This document shows positions 5,286-10,825 of a stretch of DNA of 10,825 bases, one piece after another. A model generated the notes under the pieces. It made no database searches. It was not told the DNA's origin and worked only from the letters and a program-made list of their open reading frames with translations. The stretch comes from Chloroflexota bacterium. Its GTDB lineage: Bacteria > Chloroflexota > Dehalococcoidia > DSTF01 > RBG-16-68-14. Each line of letters opens with the position of its first letter. The first letter of the stretch is position 1. The position numbers and the translations under genes are program-made. The stretch is from NCBI GenBank assembly GCA_022563135.1, contig JADFNZ010000053.1, positions 1 to 10,825 on the forward strand. Direction: 5' to 3'.

Positions 5286-6158
5286 CTACGGTGCTGCGCC
5301 GATGGTGAGGACGCCGCCGACGATGAGCAGAGCGGCGGCAATGCGGGGAGCGCCGAACCCTTCGCGGAGCAGAGCGACGCCAAGGATCGTGCCGATTACA
5401 ATGCCCACCTCCCGCACCGACGCGACGTAGCTCACCTGGCTCGTTGTGAGTGCGGTGAGCACCAGGATGTAGGCGGCCGGCGCGAACAGGCCGGCGGCCA
5501 GCACGGTGGCGCGTCCCTTCCGCCACTCAGTCAGGAGCGGCGGGCCGCCGCCCCGCAGAGCAAGCGGCGCGAGAAACAACACGTGGCCGGTCAGCCCGAA
5601 CTGGCTCAGCGTGATCGGCGGCAGGTGGTCGAGGGCGGTCTTGTCCCAGAGGGAGTAGATCGTGATCAGGATGCCCGTGAACACTGCCACGCGAACGGCA
5701 GGCCGGTCCACGGAACGAAAGGGCCGGAGGAGCTCGCGGAGCGACGGCGCCTCGGCCTGAATGATGACGATCCCCACGAGCACGAGCGCGATCCCTCCAA
5801 TCGCGACGTTCGAGATGCTCTCGTCGAGGAGCAGGACGGCCACGAGGGGGATGAGCGCCGGCCCCAGGCCGCGCGCGATCGGGTAGACCGTGGAGAGATC
5901 GCCGAGTTGGTAGCCTCGGGCGAGCGCGCGGCCGTAGACGCCGTGCAGGAGCGCGCTGCCAGCGCCGAACGCCAAGCCGGCCATGCCAATGTCATCGCGC
6001 AGCGCGAGGACGAGTGCCGGAACGAAGAAGATCGAGAAGGAGACGATGCCTAGGCCGCACAAAAAGGCCGCCTTGTGCCCGCTCCGCTTAAGCAAGAAGT
6101 TCCAGCTCGCGTGCAGAAAGGCCGAGCCAAGCACGAGAAGAAACGCAGCCGTCGTCAT
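5286..6158 (-). CDS. EamA/DMT-superfamily transporter, ten predicted membrane segments
   Basis: A 290-residue integral membrane protein with the tandem EamA domain layout: one repeat at about residues 2-134 and a second at about 156-288, each with roughly five hydrophobic segments. The conserved ARGLGPALIPLVAVLLLDE stretch (95-113) ends the fourth segment of the first repeat and is characteristic. DMT proteins export or import amino acids, nucleotide sugars, purines or other small metabolites. The start at 6158 is set by the family pattern, MTTAAFLLVLGSAFLHASWNF. The frame stays open far upstream to 8483, but this is antisense to two clear genes and is not coding. Upstream is a weak GGGAAAA ribosome site. 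It is the first gene of the minus-strand unit and divergent from the GMC gene. Substrate and direction are unknown. Confidence 0.92.
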   Translation of the reverse strand: MTTAAFLLVLGSAFLHASWNFLLKRSGHKAAFLCGLGIVSFSIFFVPALVLALRDDIGMAGLAFGAGSALLHGVYGRALARGYQLGDLSTVYPIARGLGPALIPLVAVLLLDESISNVAIGGIALVLVGIVIIQAEAPSLRELLRPFRSVDRPAVRVAVFTGILITIYSLWDKTALDHLPPITLSQFGLTGHVLFLAPLALRGGGPPLLTEWRKGRATVLAAGLFAPAAYILVLTALTTSQVSYVASVREVGIVIGTILGVALLREGFGAPRIAAALLIVGGVLTIGAAP

Positions 6159-6173
6159 CGGTTTTCCCAGCGT

Positions 6174-6213
6174 ACCAGACGCTCGCGGCTGGTCACGAGC
6201 GGCAACGGCTCGT
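6174..6213. promoter_or_regulatory. Cluster of inverted repeats in the divergent region, candidate operators
   Basis: Between the transporter and GMC genes are ACCAG (6174-6178) with CTGGT (6189-6193), GCTCG (6181-6185) with CGAGC (6196-6200), and ACGAGC (6195-6200) with GCTCGT (6208-6213). The last pair has 6-base arms around 7 bases and ends 5 bases before the extended -10 of the GMC promoter. Such a site could control both divergent units. Individually the arms are short and GC-rich, so chance is possible. Confidence 0.3.
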
Positions 6214-6215
6214 TG

Positions 6216-6224
6216 TGGTATGAT
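6216..6224 (+). promoter_or_regulatory. Extended -10 promoter of the GMC operon
   Basis: TGG immediately precedes TATGAT (6219-6224), giving an extended -10 element TGnTATGAT with 5 of 6 consensus bases. No clear -35 box lies 16-18 bases upstream, which is common for extended -10 promoters and for those needing an activator. The predicted start near 6231 leaves a leader of about 39 bases before the ATG at 6270. Confidence 0.5.
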
Positions 6225-6269
6225 CTGCCCGCTGCCTTCGAGAGTCCTCCGATCCGTGCGGGTGGGTGA

Positions 6270-7793
6270 ATGGCTGATTGGGACCTGATCGTGGTGGGCG
6301 CGGGCGCCGCCGGTGCCGTGATCGCCGCGCGGGTGAGCGAGAGCCCGCGCCAGCGCGTGCTGCTGATCGAAGCCGGGCCGGACTACCCGGAGCACGGCGC
6401 GCTGCCGGAGGACCTCGCGAACGGCCGCAAGAACTCCGTCGTCGCGCACGACTGGGGCTTCAGCTACCAGCCCACGCCGTTCAGCCGGCAGGACGTCCCG
6501 CTGCCGCGCGGCAAGGTGACCGGCGGCTCGACCGCAGTGAACACCTGCATCGCGCTGCGCGGCCAGCCGGAGGACTACGACGAGTGGGCCGCGCAGGGCT
6601 GTCGTGAGTGGACGTGGGAGAAGTGCCTGCCCGCGTTCATCCGCCTGGAGACGGACGAGGACGTCCGGAACGAGCTGCACGGCCGCGACGGCCCGATCAC
6701 GATCCGCCGCCACACGGATGAGGAGCTGGTGCCGCTTCAGCGCGCCTTCCTGGAGGCGTGCCGAACGCTCGGCTATCCGGACTGTCCGGATCACAACGAC
6801 CCAACGACGACCGGCGCCGGGCCGCACCCGATGAACAAGCGCGGTACCTTGCGTGTCAGCACCGCGCTCGCCTACCTCTCTAGCGCGCGACGGCGCGAGA
6901 ACCTCACGATCCGGCCCAACACCACCGTGCGGCGAGTGGTCATCGCCAACGGTAAGGCCGCGGGCCTTGAGGTGGAAACGGACGGCGCCGTCGAAACGGT
7001 CAATGGTCGCCGCATCGTCCTCGCGGCAGGCTCCATCCAATCGCCCGCGATCCTTGTGCGCTCGGGCGTCGGGCCATGCGAGGTGCTGGAGCGGCTGAGC
7101 ATCACCGTCACGCGAGCCGCCCCAGGCGTGGGCGTTCGACTGTTCGATCACCCCGGCGCGCTCGTCACGCTCGCGCCCAAGGACGGCGTGGCGAGCTTCG
7201 ACGACCCGCTGGTCCAGACGACGCTTCGCTACACGGCAGCCGGCAGCGATGCCTTCAACGATATGCAGCTCGAACCGATCTCCTTCCTCCAGCGCTGGCC
7301 TGGCGACGCGCTCCTCATGGGCCTCGCGCCGGTCGTCGAGAAGCCGCGCGGCCACGGCCACCTCGTCTTCCAGAGCGCCGACCCGAACACGCAGCCGGCG
7401 ATCGAGCCGAACTTCCTGGCCGATGACTGGGACCTGGAGCGGATGGTGGAAGGGATCGAGCTGGCGCTGCGCTTCGCCGATACGGGGGAGATTCGCGCCG
7501 TGTCGGAGCGCATCGTCAGGCCGAAGCCGGAGGTGGCGTCCGACAAGGAGGCGCTCCGTGCCTGGGCGCGCCGCGCTACCGGCTCCGGCTACCACCCGTG
7601 CGGCACCGCGCCGATGGGCGCGGCTGACGACGCTTCGGCAGTGGTCGATCAGCACGGGCGCGTCTTCGGCGTCGAGGGGCTCCACGTCGCGGACGCCAGC
7701 ATCATGCCGGCGATCCCGCGCGCGAACACGAACATCCCCACGATCATGATCGGTGAGCGTTTCGGCGAATGGTTTCGCGAGGAGGTGATCTGA
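6270..7793 (+). CDS. GMC-family FAD-dependent oxidoreductase
   Basis: A 507-residue flavoenzyme of the glucose-methanol-choline oxidoreductase family, which oxidises primary or secondary alcohols to aldehydes or ketones. The Rossmann FAD motif VVGAGAAGAVIAARVSE (8-24) is followed by the ribose-binding LLIEAGP (31-37). Signature 1 is RGKVTGGSTAVN at 80-91, and signature 2 is GSIQSPAILVRSGVG at 254-268. The C-terminal catalytic pair is H442 (SGYHPCGT) and N486 (MPAIPRANTNIPT). An in-frame TGA sits directly before the ATG at 6270, so no longer start is possible. No signal peptide is visible, which favours a cytosolic dehydrogenase or oxidase. The stop is 4 bases before the ATG of the PLP enzyme, whose Shine-Dalgarno lies in this gene's last codons. 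Choline dehydrogenase is one member type, but the substrate cannot be read from sequence. Confidence 0.95.
   Translation: MADWDLIVVGAGAAGAVIAARVSESPRQRVLLIEAGPDYPEHGALPEDLANGRKNSVVAHDWGFSYQPTPFSRQDVPLPRGKVTGGSTAVNTCIALRGQPEDYDEWAAQGCREWTWEKCLPAFIRLETDEDVRNELHGRDGPITIRRHTDEELVPLQRAFLEACRTLGYPDCPDHNDPTTTGAGPHPMNKRGTLRVSTALAYLSSARRRENLTIRPNTTVRRVVIANGKAAGLEVETDGAVETVNGRRIVLAAGSIQSPAILVRSGVGPCEVLERLSITVTRAAPGVGVRLFDHPGALVTLAPKDGVASFDDPLVQTTLRYTAAGSDAFNDMQLEPISFLQRWPGDALLMGLAPVVEKPRGHGHLVFQSADPNTQPAIEPNFLADDWDLERMVEGIELALRFADTGEIRAVSERIVRPKPEVASDKEALRAWARRATGSGYHPCGTAPMGAADDASAVVDQHGRVFGVEGLHVADASIMPAIPRANTNIPTIMIGERFGEWFREEVI
7780..7790 (+). promoter_or_regulatory. Extended Shine-Dalgarno of the PLP enzyme, inside the GMC gene
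   Basis: AGGAGGTGATC is an 11-base match to the complement of the usual 16S rRNA 3' end. It encodes the last residues of the GMC protein (E-E-V-I), directly before its TGA. The distance from GGAGG to the next ATG, at 7798, is 12 bases, somewhat long. The overlap of functions suggests coupled translation of the two enzymes. Confidence 0.7.
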
Positions 7794-7797
7794 CGCG

Positions 7798-8892
7798 ATG
7801 AAGCTGAGCGAGATCCCGACGCCCGCGCTCGTCGTCGATCTCCCGGCGATGGAGCGGAACATCCGGCGCATGGCGGAGTTCTTCGCCGGCTCGGCGTGCA
7901 AGCTGCGACCGCACTTCAAGGCGCACAAGACGCCCGAGATCGCCATGCGCCAGCTCGCCGCGGGCTCTTGCACCGGTCTCACGTGCGCGACCGTGGCCGA
8001 GGCCGAGCTCGTGGCGACGGAGCGCCTGACGGACGATATCCTCATCGCGAACGAGGTCGTCGGGCCGGGCAAGGCGGCGCGGGTCGCGAAGCTCGCGAAC
8101 GCCGTCGATCTCAAGGTCGCCGTCGACTCCGAGGCAGGGCTTGCGGACCTCGCGCAGGCCGCCCGGGCGGAGGGCGTGGAGGTGGGGGTGCTGGTCGATG
8201 TGGACGTTGGGCTGCCGCGCTGCGGGATCGCTCCGGGCGAACCGGCGTTGGCGCTCGCGAAGCGCGTCGAGGCAACGGACGGCGTCCGCCTGCGCGGCCT
8301 GATGGGGTACGAGGGGCACGTGGTTGGCATCGAGGACCGCGCCGAGCGCGAGCCCCGCACGGCGAAAGCAGTGGGACGCCTGGTGGAGAGCGCGCGCATG
8401 GTGCGCGAGGCCGGACTGCCCTGCGCGATCGTCAGCGCGGGCGGCACGGGCACGTACGACATTACGGGCCGCACGGAGGACATTACCGAGATACAGGCCG
8501 GCTCCTACGTGCTGATGGACACCGCCTACGCGAAGCTGGACATCCCGTTCGAGCGCGCCTTCAGCGTGCTCGGCACGGTGTTGAGCCGGCCGAAGCCGGA
8601 GCGCTGCGCCACGGACGCCGGCCATAAGGCCTGCACGTTCGACCACGGCAACCCGGCTGTGAAAGGTATCGCAGGGGCGGAGGTGCTCTTCCTCAGCGAT
8701 GAGCACGCGACAATCACCCTGCCGCCGGAGAGCGCGATCGCGGTGGGCGACCGGATCGAGCTCTGGCCCTCGCACATCGACCCGACGATCAACCTCCACG
8801 ATGTGCTCTACGCGGTCGAAGGCGAAGAGGTGGTCGCGGTGTGGCCGATCGCGGCGCGCGGCTACGGCGAGCAACGCTCCGGAGCGACGTGA
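7798..8892 (+). CDS. PLP-dependent D-threonine aldolase/D-serine dehydratase-like enzyme
   Basis: A 364-residue fold-III (alanine-racemase-type) PLP enzyme with the D-serine dehydratase-like C-terminal domain. It begins IPTPALVVDL (6-15) and carries LRPHFKAHKT (36-45), where K41 of the H-x-K-x-H-K motif is the likely Schiff-base lysine. Further landmarks are VDVGLPRCG (135-143) and SAGGTGTYD (213-221), which probably grips the phosphate. The C-terminal metal motif is PSHID (324-328), with H326 and D328. D-serine dehydratases normally have His-x-Cys there, while a His-x-Asp pair is known in D-threonine aldolases, so aldol cleavage of a D-3-hydroxy amino acid to glycine plus an aldehyde is favoured. 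It is probably co-translated with the GMC oxidoreductase. 3-Hydroxyaspartate aldolase or a racemase are alternatives. Confidence 0.9.
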   Translation: MKLSEIPTPALVVDLPAMERNIRRMAEFFAGSACKLRPHFKAHKTPEIAMRQLAAGSCTGLTCATVAEAELVATERLTDDILIANEVVGPGKAARVAKLANAVDLKVAVDSEAGLADLAQAARAEGVEVGVLVDVDVGLPRCGIAPGEPALALAKRVEATDGVRLRGLMGYEGHVVGIEDRAEREPRTAKAVGRLVESARMVREAGLPCAIVSAGGTGTYDITGRTEDITEIQAGSYVLMDTAYAKLDIPFERAFSVLGTVLSRPKPERCATDAGHKACTFDHGNPAVKGIAGAEVLFLSDEHATITLPPESAIAVGDRIELWPSHIDPTINLHDVLYAVEGEEVVAVWPIAARGYGEQRSGAT

Positions 8893-8912
8893 GCGGGGAA
8901 GGATCTCAAGCC

Positions 8913-10825
8913 GTGCGAGTTCGCCCGTACCAGCCCAGTGCAGTGATGGAACATCCGTCCCCTGCCGAGCGACCGGATGCGGCGGACCACCGCCTCCCCT
9001 ATGAGCCCGCGCTGGATGGCATCCGAGCGCTGGCCGTCGCCGCCGTGCTCGCCTACCATGCGGATCTGCCGTGGGCGCGCGGCGGGTTCCTCGGCGTGGA
9101 CGCCTTCTTCGTTCTTAGCGGATTCCTGATCACGAGCCTACTTCTGGCGGAGTGGCGCGATACGGGCTCCATTGGTCTGCGTAGCTTTTGGGCCCGGCGC
9201 GCCCGGCGGCTCCTGCCGGCCTTGTTCCTGATGCTGGCGGTCACGCTAACTCTCGGTGCGATTCTCGCGACGCCCGAAATGCTTGCGAAGCTGCGGGGGG
9301 ACGCCCTGTCCACGTTAGGCTACGTGTCCAACTGGTGGTTCGCCCTCGGCGGCGAATCCTACTTCGATCAGTTCGTTGAGCCGTCACCGCTTCGCCACAC
9401 CTGGTCGCTCGCGATTGAGGAGCAGTGGTATCTCATCTGGCCGTTGATCGTGCTCGGGGTCGTGCGCTGGCGCCGCTCTCCGCTGCGTGACCTGCTCGGC
9501 CTGTCGCTCGTGTTGATCGCCGGGTCGGCTCTTCTTGCGGCGTGGCTCTACGAACCGCATGGGGACACGTCGCGCATCTACTATGGGACGGACACGCGGG
9601 CGCAGTCGCTGCTGGTCGGAGCCGTGCTCGCCGTCCTCGTCGCCCGGCACGGCACTGTTCGTAGTGTCGCGCTACAATCTCTGCTCCGCTTCTCGGCGTT
9701 TGCAGCGGTCGCGCTACTCGGGCTGCTCTGGATGCAGACCGCTGATGAGGGCGGTTTCCTCTACCGTGGAGGCTTCCTGCTGCACGCCATCGCAGTGGCG
9801 ATCGTGATCGCTGCGGTGGTCCAGACACGCTCAGGGATCATCGGCAGCGTTCTCTCCGTTCCACCGCTCCGTTGGATCGGTCTCATCTCCTACGGCGTCT
9901 ATCTGTGGCACTGGCCCGTGTATCTCTTTCTCACGCCGGAACGCACAGGCCTGGACGGCGCCGGCCTCCTGCTCGCCAAGGTTTCGCTTACCCTAGCTGT
10001 CGCAGCGGCATCGTATCTCTTGTTGGAGAACCCCATTCGCCGGGGAGCGCTCAGCCACTTGCGCGTGTCATGGAGCCTGGCGCCGGCCGGCGCGGCTGCT
10101 CTCGTAGTCCTGGCGGTCTTCGCGACGCGTGACGGTGGAGTGCGTTACGCTGTCCCCGTCGAGGCGGCGGCACTACCGGTGGTATCCGAATCGGTTGGCG
10201 CGGAGCCGCCGCTGAGAGTGCTCCTCGTGGGGGATTCCGTCGCCTGGACGCTCTCCCATGGACTCAATCTCCATCAGAACGACCTCAACTTCGTCCTTCG
10301 AGACGCCACGATCGTCGGGTGTGGCATCATCCATGGCGATCTCAGGATCGGGAAGGACCTCGTCCGTCCGATTGCGGAGTGCCGGGATCGCAACCAGCGC
10401 TGGCAAGTGGAGATCGCGGCGTTCGATCCGGATGTCGTCCTGGTGGTCGCGAGTGCGTGGGACGGCAACGACCGGGAGGTAGAAGGCTTCACGTACGAGT
10501 TTGGAGCGCCCGAGGGGATCGAGTTCTGGCTGCGAGAACTGCAGGATTCCGTTGACCTCTTCAGCGCTCGCGGCGCGAGCATAATGATGCTGACCACGCC
10601 GTATGTCAACGAGACGTGGCTCACGGATGAAACGATCACCCGGCTGAACTTGCTGTTCGAGCAAGCTGCGATGCGCAATCACACGCGGTCCACGATTATC
10701 GACCTCAACGGCTTTGTCGCCGCTACCGAACCCGGCTGGGACCAGGACGGTGACGATGAAATGCGCCCGGACGGCGCGCACTTTAGCAGCATAAGCTCGG
10801 AGCTCATCGCGGAGTGGCTCGCGCC
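8913..10825 (+). CDS. Acyltransferase-3/SGNH fused membrane O-acyltransferase (OafA-like), open at window end
   Basis: The reading frame runs without a stop to the last base (at least 637 codons). Numbering from GTG 8913, residues about 31-390 are an acyltransferase-3 domain with some ten hydrophobic segments. It contains LDGIRALAV with the R-x10-H pair R38/H49, GGFLGVDAFFVLSGFLIT, FWARRARRLLPALF, HTWSLAIEEQWYLIWPL from H162, and SYGVYLWHWPV near 326-336. A last hydrophobic segment leads to an SGNH hydrolase-type domain with VGDSV (S442) and DGAH (D620, H623). Such fusions O-acetylate cell-surface polysaccharides, the membrane part passing acetyl groups to the extracytoplasmic SGNH domain. 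Start choice: GTG 8913 has GGGGAAGGA 9 bases upstream; GTG 8889 overlaps the previous stop as GTGA; ATG 8946 lacks a Shine-Dalgarno. The end is beyond the window, although the DGAH motif shows that little is missing. Confidence 0.92.
   Translation, partial: MRVRPYQPSAVMEHPSPAERPDAADHRLPYEPALDGIRALAVAAVLAYHADLPWARGGFLGVDAFFVLSGFLITSLLLAEWRDTGSIGLRSFWARRARRLLPALFLMLAVTLTLGAILATPEMLAKLRGDALSTLGYVSNWWFALGGESYFDQFVEPSPLRHTWSLAIEEQWYLIWPLIVLGVVRWRRSPLRDLLGLSLVLIAGSALLAAWLYEPHGDTSRIYYGTDTRAQSLLVGAVLAVLVARHGTVRSVALQSLLRFSAFAAVALLGLLWMQTADEGGFLYRGGFLLHAIAVAIVIAAVVQTRSGIIGSVLSVPPLRWIGLISYGVYLWHWPVYLFLTPERTGLDGAGLLLAKVSLTLAVAAASYLLLENPIRRGALSHLRVSWSLAPAGAAALVVLAVFATRDGGVRYAVPVEAAALPVVSESVGAEPPLRVLLVGDSVAWTLSHGLNLHQNDLNFVLRDATIVGCGIIHGDLRIGKDLVRPIAECRDRNQRWQVEIAAFDPDVVLVVASAWDGNDREVEGFTYEFGAPEGIEFWLRELQDSVDLFSARGASIMMLTTPYVNETWLTDETITRLNLLFEQAAMRNHTRSTIIDLNGFVAATEPGWDQDGDDEMRPDGAHFSSISSELIAEWLA

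Noticed and set aside
5240..5383. 48-residue N-terminal extension of the PHP protein
   Set aside because: It is Ser/Ala-rich, overlaps the end of the transporter gene, and the family begins at the M-x-x-D-x-H-x-H segment at 5239.
6159..8483. Minus-strand frame open for about 2.3 kb upstream of the transporter, which would make a protein of over 1,000 residues
   Set aside because: The stretch is antisense to the GMC and PLP genes, has an Arg/Ala/Asp-rich composition without any domain, and only the last 290 residues look like a DMT protein. Long open antisense frames are expected at this G+C.
7744..8874. Minus-strand open frame of 376 codons
   Set aside because: It is antisense to the PLP enzyme, which has a complete set of family motifs. 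The composition is Arg/Ala/Asp/His-rich with no recognisable domain.
10173..10781. Minus-strand open frame of 202 codons
   Set aside because: It is antisense to the SGNH domain, whose GDS and DGAH motifs and continuous frame with the acyltransferase are clear.

Overview
The window reads as chromosomal DNA of a free-living, high-GC bacterium. Sampled 60-base stretches of most genes are about 65-77% G+C, genes have Shine-Dalgarno sequences, promoter-like boxes are of the sigma-70 kind, and the tRNA gene encodes its own 3' CCA. The mix of gene families would fit Chloroflexota (Thermomicrobia-like) or a high-GC actinobacterium. This is a guess from gene content, because no marker gene here settles it. 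I see no phage, transposase, CRISPR array or plasmid genes.

Layout. (1) 39-114, minus: tRNA-Gly(CCC) with its own promoter-like sequence. (2) 233-922, minus: a three-domain DtxR/MntR-type metal-dependent repressor, with a candidate half metal-box over its promoter. (3) 1126-1533, plus: a divergent single-domain MaoC hotdog (R)-enoyl-CoA hydratase. (4) 1603-3024, minus: a BBE-like FAD oxidoreductase of clearly lower G+C, with a near-consensus promoter overlapped by a palindrome. (5) 3142-6158, minus: a probable transcription unit, read right to left: EamA/DMT transporter, PHP-domain (histidinol-phosphatase-like) hydrolase, endonuclease/exonuclease/phosphatase (EEP) enzyme, and a small VOC (glyoxalase-fold) protein. 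The PHP and EEP genes overlap as TGATG. (6) 6270-10825, plus, divergent from unit 5: GMC oxidoreductase, D-threonine aldolase/D-serine dehydratase-like PLP enzyme, and a large acyltransferase-3/SGNH membrane protein that runs off the window end.

How the genes may work together. Most look metabolic. The clearest pairings are GMC oxidoreductase with the D-amino-acid-type PLP enzyme (4-base gap, with an extended Shine-Dalgarno inside the upstream gene) and PHP hydrolase with EEP enzyme (1-base overlap). The divergent region 6159-6269 carries an extended -10 promoter for the GMC operon and inverted repeats that could serve both sides. The transporter could move a substrate or product of the oxidase/PLP pair, but the sequence does not prove this. 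I found no convincing wholly new system. The items most worth a second look are the metal-site variant of the DtxR protein, the GMC/PLP/transporter neighbourhood, the compositionally distinct BBE gene with its operator-like palindrome, and the acyltransferase-SGNH gene at the right edge.
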